Position numbers and translations under genes: made by a program. 64,000 bases of DNA, taken from assembly GCA_021234155.1 (NCBI GenBank), contig JAJEKV010000003.1:6882413-6946412 (forward strand). Direction: 5' to 3'. This document shows positions 23,996 through 34,789 of the stretch, piece by piece. Origin of the DNA: Isoetes taiwanensis. Its lineage: Eukaryota; Streptophyta; Lycopodiopsida; Isoetales; Isoetaceae. Within the stretch, counting starts at the first letter, position 1. Each line of letters opens with the position of its first letter. The notes beneath the pieces are model-generated. The model had not been told where the DNA came from. It was given only the letters and a program-made list of their open reading frames with translations, and ran no database searches.

Positions 23996-24899
23996 GGGGT
24001 CCTTTTACCTTTTGGTGTGATTTCTTTGTTTCCTTTTCCTGCTTTGCTACCGGGGAGTTGTGTCTACATGCTCATCAACATCAATTATCTTCTTCTCGGT
24101 TTTGTGAGTGTTCCAAGATGCAACACTTCACCTTTCTTGTATTAAGCTTACCTATTTCCCGCACTAAGCCCGGTAGGAATGGTCTCTGTGCACTTTCGAG
24201 GCAACATCCTTTTTCCATGAGCAAACCTGGTGCGCTAACGTGATAATGATGTCCACATTTCATCCGCAGGTGAGGGTGTAATCATCACGGAATGCAAGAC
24301 CACGGTGGAGCATCTCTCCTCATCTCCAATTGGCAATCGGAATGGTATTGGAGTGATCCGACCGGTGATCATTTCTCTTGGTCATCTCCCTCACCTGGTG
24401 ACATTCTTTAAGTCTTCTTTGGGCTTTTGCAAGGAGGGACTCGTTGTTGGCAATCTCGGCAGATTAGTGCGACCACCTTTTCTACTGGGTTTGATCTATT
24501 GGCCCACCCCCATTTCAAGTAGGGACTTCAACATATATTACGCCATATCTTTCTCCCTCTCCAAAGTATGAATCTCGTGAGAGACACTGCATTAGGATCT
24601 GGCGATTGCTTGAAGGCGTGCAATATTATCCTTTATGGTCTTCAACTTCCCTCTGCGGTAGAGAAGAAGCTTCCCTTTGCCTCAGTTATGCGGCTGTTCC
24701 TTCTTTGACACTAGGTCATTCTGGCGCAATTTTAGGGCTTCCTGCATATCTTGGATCATGCTTTCCGGACGGGAAATATTTTCCCCATAAAAGCCGAGAA
24801 TCTTCTTTGGACACATTGAAGTACTCTGAATGACAACCTCCCTTCTAATTTTACAGTGATTACTGCCGAGGCCGGCTTTTTACGCAATGCTTTCAGTCT

Positions 24900-25330
24900 T
24901 TGTTGTTCTGCTTTGTGATTTCTTTGGGCTCTGGCGTGTTCACGGGGCCACCGTGGTCTTTGGGTTCACTCTTGACCTTGCTCGAATAGGCTCGCTTTTT
25001 CTGCCCACTTCTTTGCCCAATTGACCTTGAAATTTTCTGGATCCCTGCTTGGCCCTCTTGCGGTTGTTGAATGCAAATAAAAAGGAAACCGTCTTCCTTA
25101 CTTCTACGTTCTTCAATCCTTACGGATATATCTTGCTCAATGACTCAATTAGAGCTTCTTCGTGCTCTGGCCTTATTTTGTCGATGGATGTCTTGTTGAA
25201 TGACACCATTGGTGTCCCAAACCTCATTATATTTCTGCGCAGATATCACATCCGTTCGAAATTGAGAGGGATGCACACCCTCGTTTTGATGGACCAGCGT
25301 AGGCATGGAAGTCCTCCCTCGGTTCGGCAA
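24900..25330 (-). pseudogene. Second transposon gene, 5' part, basic
   Basis: The minus-strand frames include RFGTPMVSFNKTSIDKIRPE, EEALIESLSKIYP, then a Lys/Arg-rich part (FAFNNRKRAKQGSRKFQGQL). Stops and frame changes interrupt it. It may be the N-terminal region of the second transposon gene, which would then start close to the right inverted end. Confidence 0.35.
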
Positions 25331-25798
25331 TCAGCCGGTCGGGTCTTAGGGGGCACGTTCCTTTTGGGCTGAAAGAAATCAAGAAAAACAAATTAACAGG
25401 GCACCATAAGCCATCAAAATTGGATTTGCATTTTGCTTACCCCAGCATGGCATCCATTGGAATTGCTGGCTGAGCCGGCGGATTAACAACCTTCTTCACC
25501 ATAGTTTTTGGCGTTTGAGTTTTGGAATACTAAGCTTGGAGTGAATCCGGAAATTCTAGAGCTTCTTCTGCGCGGGCTATTGGGCGGAGTAGCAAAAGGT
25601 GGGGAGCACGGTTCGAAATTACAAATTCAAAGTTCGAAAAGGTCACAGTCATTAGTTACGGTGGGCGGTAAGAAGGTTATGATTGAAACGGGTACGCCCT
25701 ATGTGAAGTGACGGGCATAGCATAGGTTACACTTCAATTGGTGAAGGGTGGAAAAAATAGTATGAAGGGTGCTGGTGCTGGGTGCTGGGGTCGCGTTT

Positions 25799-25827
25799 TT
25801 TTGCTACCCACCAGCATACTTTCACCC
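25799..25827 (-). repeat. Right 29-bp inverted end of the DNA transposon
   Basis: Exact reverse complement of 19172-19200. The inner flank holds several CAGCACCC motifs (25768-25790, read on the minus strand). Confidence 0.8.
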
Positions 25828-25829
25828 CG

Positions 25830-28395
25830 GTCCATCTAATAAGATGTTGGACCTCTAATCGGTTCTATAACTTGTTTATGTGAACAAAATTTCTTCTAAT
25901 GAAAAATATGCTTGATTAGGGCATTGCTGCATGGTTCTGCTATAATGTGGTCCGATGGCCATTTTAGATATGGATACGGACCATAGTAATCCCTTTGCCG
26001 CCTAAAATAGAGGCAAAATAAATGATCTTCCTAGTGGCCGATTCAAGAGATTGCCGATAAGACAACTACCTCCTGGCATTGTTGTAGCACAAAGATTGTT
26101 TGAGGAGGCAAAGTATCCGCTTCTAGCTGACTCTCAACATGAAGACAAGGAGAATATGTATAAACGAGCAACCACAGCAAACTATAGTGGACCCTGCTGT
26201 ATTGGAGGATTCTTCTTCTATTGTGAACAAGGTAAGATTTGAACACTTGGTTTAGAATTTAGTCTTGCTTTTGTTTATTCTTTTCTTATGCACATCTTTG
26301 GTCTCAGAATGTCGCATCTGTGCATGATTCTACCGATATATTATAAAATTTCTACAGTTTGTTCCATTCTGATTAAGAACCTTGTTATACTTTAAACGCT
26401 GAGAAGCATTACCATCAAAATTCTATCTTGCACCTTAAAAATGGTCTTTTATGTCATAATTTAATCTATAAGCTACAATATTGTAAGCTATGTTTTTGTC
26501 CAATGTCATTATAATGTATGGCAAGAGTGTTATATTAACTGTTGTCACTTAGAATGCCTTGAAAACTGCACCTGGCCTGTCAAAGCAGAGCTGGCATAAT
26601 GTAATTTTCTAATTTCTCGAATTTGAAAAATTATTTTAAGACGTTGACATATATGTAGGCAGTTCTAGCTAGGAAACCTTACGACAGGCCTTCATGTCTA
26701 ATCATCTATGCAACATCCTTGCTTCTGAACAGCAGTGTTTGACAAGTGTTGACATAATAATCGTGGGACGTCATTTCTGCTTTGTCTTTTGCAGCGTTCA
26801 CATCCACAAATCCATCTTTTTGTGCAAAGTTCCATTTCTTCTTTGGTGAGGGCAATCAAACTGAAAAGCTTTTATCTTAATCATATAACGATTCATTCAT
26901 GCACATAAGGTACGTTAGTTAAATATACTTGCAACTCTGGATTTTTCCTTCTAGCTTTACTCTGTGATCTTTTCTTATACAGTTTCCCTTTCTTTTTATC
27001 TTTGGACTTTTCCAGGTCTTTCCTCTTCTATAGTTTGGTACTTTCGGCGGCTCCTAACCTGATTTCGTTACTTGCTTGGAGTTGTTAGACGCACATAGCA
27101 ATGGACTGTTGTTTCGACGAGCTAGAATTTCAAGTAAAATGCTTTGCATTGTCACAATTATAAGCATGTCTACAAAAATTAACTGTTGTGGAACTTCTTT
27201 AATTTGTATTTTTTTGTTCTTATGCAGCCCCACAACTTTGTGATTTGAAGCAGATATCTGATATAAGCAACCATCTCTTGCGATTACTTTAGCATCATGA
27301 AGGCATGTACCACTTATGGACATCTGATGTTTGGGAGAGGGAGCTTTGTTTCTTTGTTCGGTTTGTTTTGTAGAGTAATTGCCAAACTTGTATGTCATGA
27401 TTATCTGAGCCGCTAAGAAGTTTGATATGCATTCATTGTTCTTAAAGTTCAATCTAGATTCTAATGTGAAATAGTCGCTGATAATCTACATTCCCTTACC
27501 ATTCAATCAGCAGATTGATGATGCAATATTTATCCTATTGCAATGTCAAAGATTAACTGCATGTATTTGTATTGATGATTTCCACACGAAGGTTGAAAAA
27601 CTCATTTATCTTTGTATGATGTAGTTAAGTAATGTGGAATCTGAGATTATACAGAAAGATACATATTGGAAGCAAAAGCTTGAAGAGTTTCAGATGATTT
27701 TCCAAGATCAAGAGAGGAATTTAGAGTTAAGAAATGGTTTGTCTTGAGGTATCTATAAAACAGCTCATGAGTCAAAATGCGGAATTAGTTGGGATTTGTA
27801 ACACCGTTCTATATCGATTTGCCAAATTGGAGGGTCTGCAGGCCAAGTGCCCCACTGCTGAGCGTTAAGCTCCATTGGAATCAGACTGTCCCCACATTTT
27901 ATATATTAGCACTTCCCCTCAATGGGCACACAAACGAGCCCTTTCTATTCTCATCTGCATTTGCACTTTCCTGGAGTTCAAGCTTGTAATGCAGGGGATA
28001 AAGCATGGGAATGCTGGCAAGAGATAAGAAAGGTCATTTTGAACAATGTCAGAGAAAAGAAGCATGCTCGTCAATCCACTTTAATCGAACCAGAATGACA
28101 AACTCCTAGGGCTAATACACATCTAGTTTTAGCCATTCAACTAGAATAAATTGGCTAGGAGGCTCAATGTAACCATGTAGTGGCTCCTTTACACAGAGGT
28201 ATACTATACACAGTCTGCAAAGCATCAGAAAAGATATAAGAAGACCCATTCGAGTTTTATACATCGTGACTTATGCATAAATCTAGTTTTCGCATACAAA
28301 AAGTTGTGTGTTAGCGTTGTTACTTTTGCTATCACTTCTTACAGGAATTGAAAGACGAGGGCAAAAGCTGGAGAGAAATGCACGATGCCATACAG
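25830..28395. other. No recognised gene
   Basis: AT-rich spacer. Minus-strand 27054-27452 and plus-strand 27789-27989 are the longest frames and neither resembles a known family. Confidence 0.4.
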
Positions 28396-28397
28396 CG

Positions 28398-28826
28398 CAA
28401 ATATGGGAAGGCCATATATATCATCCGGGATGTGGTTAATTCGGACACCCGTTATCAGCTATGAAGAACTGCACAGTCGGTTTTGCCCATTTTTTGATCG
28501 ATTCTGCTCTATTTCGCCTCAAATCTCTTCATCTCTTCATCAATCTAGCATAAAAGAGGCATACAAAGCGATTGGCATGCTTTTTAAAGCGGATCAAACC
28601 ACCCACGGAGCAGTAAGAGCGATCTGATCAAAATGTTTGCCCCCGTCGCACAGTTCTACGCCTGATTTTTTGTCCAGATTAACCACTTTTTGTTCTAATA
28701 AACCACTTGGCTGATATCGGATGTCCGGATTAACCACCCTGGCTGATACCGGATGTCCGGATTAACCACGCGATTTTGTCCGGAAAAACCACTTCCCGGA
28801 TGATATATACGGAGTTCCGCAAATAC
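28398..28826. mobile_element. Fold-back element with subterminal repeats
   Basis: The left arm (about 28398-28459) holds ATATATCATCCGGGATGTGG, then GGACACCCGTTATCAGC. The right arm carries the complement (28742-28826), with CCACTTCCCGGATGATATAT. Within the right side, GGCTGATAYCGGATGTCCGG followed by ATTAACCAC occurs twice (28709 and 28741). Degenerate copies run from 28660. Inverted ends plus subterminal repeated motifs are typical of non-autonomous DNA transposons. Confidence 0.65.
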
Positions 28827-29169
28827 GTGACCATCGAGGTTTATGAAAGACGAGGCTGCTATGCTTCCTGCTTCTCAATGTCGCGTAGGGGCAAGGATCA
28901 ACGTGTATTTCTTGTTGGCTCATGAACTTTTTTTTTTTGTTTTGCCAGAACAAAAATGCTGAGAAGGCACTAATTGCTAATCTTCCTTCACCTTTGTTAT
29001 CACCAAGTATGTCACCTTCTGTGCTTCATCATCTAGGTATGAAATATGTAGTACTTAATTGTTATTGTCAATTCCTGAATTCTGATTACATTGGACAACT
29101 TTTGACAGATATTTCATGGCCACCAGACCACGATATAAATTCAAGCAACACAGTCCTGGATTTGGAAAA

Positions 29170-29775
29170 TGATATGGTGCTCGAGGGAGTGGCCTTGCAT
29201 GGAACAATATTTATTGATATGATCAAGTAAGAAAGCCATCTAGTATGTCTAAGTCTTGAGAGAGAGCTAAAAATAAAGTTTGACCTTTATTTAGAAGCAA
29301 AACGGCAAAAAAAAGGTGGTGTTACCTATAAATAGAAGGACAAATTTGAGACGTGATATCCGCGAACATAACTCATAAATCGGCGATCCTTACCTTGTTG
29401 GAAAGCCCTTGAAGTCTAGTTTCCAGATTAGACTTCGTTGTCCATAGATTCTGTACGGTTTGAATGTTATGACCAGAAAGGTGCATATGGGTCTAAGCTG
29501 ACTGCACAACTAGATCTGCTTCTTTCTATGTTTGATGAAGAGCCTAGCTTTGCTCTGCAATATTTGTTCTTGCTTGACCATATCATTAGAAGGAGTTCCT
29601 GTAACACCAGTTGTTGGTAGCTAGAAAGAGCTTGTTCTTATACAGTCTTGCAGAGTAGCTTGACTTGGTGATATCTCTTCTAGTTGGTCCGGTTGGGTGG
29701 TAAAATGAGTACCCTGTGGTGTTTTTCTTTCTAATAAGTTGATGAATTTGCAGGAAGAACAGAGTATACATAACA
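29170..29775 (+). repeat. 5' LTR (606 bp)
   Basis: It starts TGATATGG and ends TATACATAACA just before the primer-binding site, so it has the usual TG..CA ends. It is about 90-95 percent identical by eye to 34221-34784. Confidence 0.75.
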
Positions 29776-29777
29776 AT

Positions 29778-29790
29778 TGGTATCAGAGCT
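29778..29790 (+). promoter_or_regulatory. Primer-binding site for initiator tRNA-Met
   Basis: TGGTATCAGAGCT is complementary to the 3' end of plant initiator tRNA-Met. It starts 2 nt after the LTR end, the standard arrangement in plant LTR elements. Confidence 0.85.
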
Positions 29791-29823
29791 CAGTTTTGGT
29801 CTTTACCAGCGGAGCTGTGGGTG

Positions 29824-29970
29824 ATGGAAGCGTTAGAAATTGAGTGGCTTAGCAGCACACAAGATATCTTAAGGCAACGCAAGAAGCAAGAACTTCTGAA
29901 GCCGAGAAGAGTAAAGGTGGAAAGAAAGCAGCACAAGAGGTCCAAGAGGAGAAAATTGCAAATAGGTTAA
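29824..29970 (+). CDS. Short basic gag-like frame
   Basis: A 48-aa frame (MEALEIEWLSSTQDILRQRK at its start) begins 34 nt after the primer-binding site. It ends in a Lys/Arg-rich tail. Its position suggests a truncated gag N-terminus, but there is no diagnostic gag motif and its function is doubtful. Confidence 0.3.
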   Translation: MEALEIEWLSSTQDILRQRKKQELLKPRRVKVERKQHKRSKRRKLQIG

Positions 29971-30072
29971 CCTCTTATCTAGTATGAAATTGATGTTTAA
30001 GGATTGTGATTAGAATCTTTAGGATATTTTTTATTGCATCCTTATGGTTGCGGTTGGTGCCTCAACAAATAA

Positions 30073-33000
30073 TCTTATATTATAATGTTATACCGTAAGT
30101 AGTGCATCGAGCCCTAAATCTTACGGTCCAGATTAGCTGAGATCCCTCGAACAACATCGAAAGGCCGAGATTTTCTTTTGTCTTCGTTGAAGTGGTCGTT
30201 TGCCCTTCTGGCCTTCCGTCCGAGTTACAGAGGCCAGAGCCGTTTTCCCTTCCATGACGCTTTTCCTCCAGCCAATGGTTGTGCAATTATCTGCACTCTG
30301 TCACTCTTTGCTGTCTTGACCATCTCTCATATCGGCAACAGAGTTATTTGGAGATTATAGGAGCAGCACAAATCTAGGGCTCCTACGATGTACATCCATG
30401 GAGGTGAACTCCAGCTTTGCTTTGGCCCAAGCATCAGGTAATGCATAAAGCTCAAATCGTTCTTATTCAAATAATTACCAGCTGCATCGTTTTCTTCATT
30501 TTATGATGTTTCAAGCAATTGCATTTTATGGTGTAACCTTGAGCAAGACCCTGCTACTAAGAACTCGAAAAATAGTGGATGTTGAGAACAAAGCTGAAGA
30601 TTTAAACCAGTCATCAGAAGTTCACACATAAGGCCTTGCATCCATTACATTTAAGAACTTGATCAAACCTGAAAAGAGCTTGATCTTGATTTTGGTGAGA
30701 TTTTCTGACTGGATCTTGATCTTGATTATAAGGTATTCCTTCCCAAATTATCTGATTTTGCAAACATGATCTGCCTGTAAACACTTTTTTTTCCTTTGCC
30801 CTGGCTACTGCTGTGAACACAACAACCCAGCCCTGGATCGATTCATGTAGTTGCTCCATGGTTGCTTTTGCTTGCAAGCTTTTCCGGAGGAGAAGAGCTT
30901 GGCTTTCAAGATTTGTCGCAAGACAAGAAAATTGCTTCATGCCTGTTATTGGCTTCTGCCCTGCTTTCATCTTTCCAAAATTTACCCGCTGCCCTTCCAT
31001 GCTTTTACATTGGATCCATTCTGGCATGTTTTCAAATGTCTTCAAAGAAAATCTACTCAACTTTTCATTTTTCCTCTTCTAAGAGATATAGAAGATGCAG
31101 CGGAGATGTGAAGATGCTTAATGAGGTCTACAAAGGGAATCAAACTCGATTCTACAGTTTCCTCTTCTGAGAAATACAGAAGATGCAGGTGAGGTGAGAA
31201 GCTACTTAAGGAAGTGCAGGAAAGGGCTTAAGGAAGTGTAGGTGAGTGCAGGCTGCAGAATTAAAGTGTAGTCCAAATGATATGTCAAAGCTCCAATCAC
31301 CGTATTGTTGCTTTTCATGGAATTTTGGAAGAAAAGAAACTGCATTCAAACTGTATAAACATGTGTAGGTTGGGCGCGTTAAAAAAAGAGGTAAGCATAA
31401 CAACAAAAGTTTATTTTCTTTCTATTGCACAACCATCAAATGGTCTCTTTATATATGCAGCAGTTGCTTTGGAAAATAATTTAAATTGGTTGCAGGAGAT
31501 GCTTTGGCAAACAGTTTGAATTGGATTTGAATTGTATACCATATATTCTCCACTGAGACTATCTCATAGCCCAAAGATCTGCCACAAAAAGCTAGACTCT
31601 TACTAAGATACTGTCTTTTGTTGTTGCATCAAAAGTAAGTCGTAATTATTACTCTTGCAAAATTGAAAATTTCTAAAGTCTTTCTTTCTTGGATTTGTTC
31701 ACAAAAAAGTAGTAATTATTACTTTTGTAGCATTGAATATTTCTAAATCCATTGGCAAATGGATCTCCATTATCAGATGCTCCTAAGGACATCATGTAAA
31801 ACTGAACAATGCTTTGTATTCTTAATTTGTCAATTGAACAAATGGATCATCATGCAATATTGCAATTGTAAAAATGGCTGGAGAATGTAAATTTGCACCA
31901 AAGGCACTTCTCAATTATATGTTACTAGAACTGATTATATCTCGATGTGTCTAGAAAGCAAAGACACTGTAGCGATGTAGAAGAGGACCAAAGAGGTACT
32001 AAATTTGTATTTTCCAAGTAATTTCTTTGAGCAAGAATTTCGTGTTACAAAAGATTGGCTTTGGGTTTAACATATGGCATTGTTATAGATAATTCTACTC
32101 GGAAAAAAAAGCATCAACATGAAGACTTATTTTGAAGCAGCCCGAAAGAAGATAAGGCTTGGGAAAGATAGTTGGGCAAGCCACAGTCAAGGACGCAAAT
32201 TTTTGAAGTGAAGCTCGGACCATAGTTTATGATATTTGATACTTGATATTTGCACCAAATTATTGTCAACACCATTTTTGCAATTTTAACATTACCATAG
32301 ATTACAATATTACTTGGTCTAAAAACTCCTTTATTTTCCCAAACGTTAATAACAGCCATTGCATACACCTTGCACCAAAAAGTTTGTGCTTCATTCCGTA
32401 AGGCAAAACTTATCAGGTTTTTATTATGTTCAATAAGCAACTATATACAAGAACATCATTTATAGGTTTTTAACTAAAGTCTAGCAACACAACAAGTTTT
32501 AAAGAAAGTTTTGAAGGAACTTTCTTTCTAGACCTGCCTTTGTTGTAGAAGAGCATATTAGATACAATTTTCGGAGCTTGGCTATGGCGCTCCATGGCCT
32601 GTTATGGAAAAGCTTAGAGAAAGATTTTCAACACTCTTCCCTTAAACGCAGGTTAGAATCATTCAGAGCTTTAAGAATGGATGTATCATGATGTTAATGA
32701 GCAAGAGGTATTTTAATAGTGGAATGCAAATTGAGTCCACCAAATTGTTGGATTTCTTTAGGTTTTTTGCCCCTTCGAATCTATTTAAGGGTCTTTGCCC
32801 AAAGCTCCACACCTTGAAGATGTTGCACCATTCATGGGGTATACTTTTGCAGGGAATATTGAATGAAACATGCAAAGAAAACAAAGGACAACTAAATATG
32901 CTTAGATATTTTGGACCCGTTTTTGTCCACTACAAAAGAGAAACAATTGTACGATGGTGTGATTAAGGCACTAATTCAGGTCCAAAACTCTATTTAGAGA

Positions 33001-33148
33001 ATATAATAATAATATACTATAAATGTGTCCAGCAACGTTGGGCATTTTTTCCATACCACCAAGAAATATATCCAATGCAATGTCCAGTAAGTATCCCAAT
33101 ATTTGCAGGTTCCAAATCATGCCCAGCAACGCTGGGCACCATAACTAG
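30073..33148 (+). mobile_element. Non-autonomous Helitron 1
   Basis: The 5' end is TCTTATATTATAATG preceded by A. The 3' end has a 7-bp-stem hairpin (GCCCAGC-AAC-GCTGGGC, 33121-33137), then ACCATAA and CTAG followed by T. These are Helitron hallmarks (5' TC, 3' hairpin plus CTRR, insertion between A and T). The first 50 bp match the 5' end of the second Helitron at 43513, including AAGTAGTGCATCG and CGGTCCAGATT. There is no Rep/helicase. The element interrupts a tandem-repeat unit of the LTR element. A decayed extra hairpin lies at 33029-33042. Confidence 0.75.
30614..31060 (-). other. Unrecognised 148-codon frame inside Helitron 1
   Basis: The minus-strand frame reads MSRFSLKTFENMPEWIQCKS at the start. 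It matches no known family and its opposite strand is also open in three short frames, so coding is doubtful. It could be captured host sequence. Confidence 0.2.
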
Positions 33149-33265
33149 TTTTAGATTGTTGTCTAAAATTATGAGCAGTAGTTGGTGCTACTGGGTCGAG
33201 GTTGATGCCTCAATTGAAAATTTTGCGCAGTAGTTGGTGCTACTGGCTGAGGTTGGTGCCTCAAG

Positions 33266-33450
33266 GTTGGAAAGAGTTGGTGCTCTTGTCCAAGTGACTG
33301 GAATGAACTGATGCCATGTCCAAGAGGTTGGAATGAGTTGACGCTATGTCCAAGAAATTGGAATGAGTTGACGCCATGTCCAAGAGGTTGGAATGAGTTG
33401 ATGCCATGTCCAAGTGAATGGAATGAGTTGGTGCTCATATCCAGGTGAAT
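33266..33450. repeat. 30-bp minisatellite, about six units
   Basis: Units like TTGGAATGAGTTGACGCCAT followed by GTCCAAGAGG repeat with small changes. The related TAGTTGGTGCTACTGG unit appears twice just before (33181 and 33231). The array belongs to the internal region of the LTR element. Confidence 0.85.
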
Positions 33451-33725
33451 AGAATCTTTGCTATTCCTAATGTTCGCGAGTCTTCTGGTTGGTGCTAGAG
33501 ATTGCAAACTGGAATAGAAACTGATCAGAAGTTGGTGCTTCTAGTGGAGGTTAGTAAATATTTTGTTTTAAACTAACCTATACTTTGAGACAACTTAAGT
33601 TGATGTTCAACTTGTGGTTTTTAGAGATCTTCTCGAGGAAATAAGTTTATTCCTGAGAAGGGAAGGACTAATACGTTTTTCAAAGGTTGATTAAATATCA
33701 ACTTTGAAAAGGGAGGTTTGATGGT

Positions 33726-34160
33726 TGTGACGTTCCTAACAGACATGCCCTTAACCAATTGGGCAAAACCGTGGAGAAGTTTATGAGTAGTCGCTTCTAC
33801 CCATTTATGCCGGTGTCTCGGGAACGCCCCACAGGCACATTCAAGGTTCGAATACTCGAGCGGTCTACCATGGGTCCGTTACATGCTCGTCCTCGAGCAT
33901 CCAAGGCTGTACCATGTCACAATGATTACCAAGTCTTTGCAAATTACCCATGCATATAGGCACCCATGGAAACTCAAACTCGAGACCTGCTCTGATACCA
34001 ACTGTGACGTTCCTAACCGAGATGCCCTTAACCAACTGGGCAAAACCGTCTAGACGTTTATGAGTAGTCGCTTCTACCCATTTATGCCGGTGTCTCGGGA
34101 ACGGCCCACAGGCACATTCAAGGTTCGAATACTCGAGCGGTCTACCATGGGCCCGTTACA
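33726..34160 (-). mobile_element. TRIM retroelement (435 bp) with 158-bp LTRs and 5-bp target duplication
   Basis: Direct repeats 33726-33883 and 34003-34160 are each 158 bp and run TGTGACGTTCC to CCGTTACA. The 119-bp centre has, on the minus strand, TTGGTATCAGAGC directly beside the LTR at 34003 (initiator tRNA-Met primer site). A purine-rich GAGGACGAGCA lies beside the LTR at 33883. The target duplication ATGGT flanks both sides (33721-33725 and 34161-34165). This is a terminal-repeat retrotransposon in miniature, oriented minus. It has no coding capacity. Confidence 0.85.
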
Positions 34161-34202
34161 ATGGTTTCCTTCCAGCTTTAATGGTGATCGAGGACGATCA
34201 GT

Positions 34203-34220
34203 CTTGAGAAGAGAAGGAAT
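34203..34220 (+). promoter_or_regulatory. Polypurine tract before the 3' LTR
   Basis: GAGAAGAGAAGGAAT immediately precedes the 3' LTR start, as expected for plus-strand DNA priming. Confidence 0.6.
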
Positions 34221-34784
34221 TGATATGGTGCTCGGGGGAGTGGCCTTGTATGGAACAATATTTATTGATATGATCAAGTAAGGAAGCCATCTAGTATGTA
34301 TAAGTCTTGAGAGAGAGCTAAAAATAAACCTTGACCTTTATTTAGAAGCGAAAAGGCAAAAAAAGGTGTTGTTACCTATAAATAGAAGGACAAATTTGAG
34401 ACGTGATATCTCCGCGACCATAACTCATAAATCGGCAATCCTTACCTTGTTGGAAAGCTCTTGAAGTCTAGTTTCTAGATTAGGCTTGGTTGTCCATATA
34501 TTCTTTACGGTTTGAAAGTTATGACCAGAAGGTGCATAGGGGTCTAAGCTGACTGCACAACTAGATCTGCTTAGAGCCTAGCTTTGCTCTGCAGTATTTG
34601 TTCTTGCTAGATCATATCATTAGAAGGAGTTCCTGTAACACCAGTTGTTGGTGGCTAGAAAGAGCTTGTTCTTATACAGTCTTGCGGAGTAGCTTGACTT
34701 GGTGATATCTCTTCTAGTTGGTCCGGTTGGATGGTAAAACGAGTACCCTGTGGCGTTTTTCTTTCTAATAAGTTGATGAATTTT
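34221..34784 (+). repeat. 3' LTR (truncated, about 564 bp)
   Basis: Homologous to 29170-29749. A 17-bp segment is missing and the last 26 bp of the 5' LTR have no counterpart. Confidence 0.7.
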
Positions 34785-34789
34785 AGCAG

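Larger units (their letters stand above)
19172..25827. mobile_element. 6.66-kb DNA transposon with 29-bp perfect inverted ends and two convergent decayed genes
   Basis: The 29 bases at 19172-19200 are an exact reverse complement of 25799-25827; they begin GGGTGAAAGTATGCTGG. CAGCACCC motifs are repeated just inside both ends. The left half carries a plus-strand multi-exon transposase-like gene (20163-21960). The right half carries minus-strand coding remnants (25330 down to 22093), so the two genes converge near 22.0 kb. The plus-strand gene belongs to a widespread but unnamed eukaryotic TE protein family, as I remember it. No target duplication is obvious beside the 29-bp ends, so the true termini may lie a few bases out. 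Frameshifts make the copy inactive. Confidence 0.7.
29170..34784 (+). mobile_element. Non-autonomous LTR retroelement with nested insertions
   Basis: Two direct repeats that both start TGATATGGTGCTCG (29170 and 34221) enclose a primer-binding site and a polypurine tract in the right places. After removal of the nested Helitron (30073-33148) and TRIM (33726-34160) the internal part is below 1 kb. It has no protease, reverse transcriptase or integrase, only a 48-codon basic frame. It therefore depended on another element for replication. The 3' LTR lacks the last 25-30 bp and a 17-bp inner segment of the 5' LTR, so target duplications cannot be checked. Confidence 0.75.

Noticed and set aside
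29778-29790. A full autonomous copia or gypsy element after the primer-binding site
   Set aside because: No protease, integrase, reverse transcriptase or RNase H motif occurs up to the 3' LTR, and most of the internal length is a nested Helitron.
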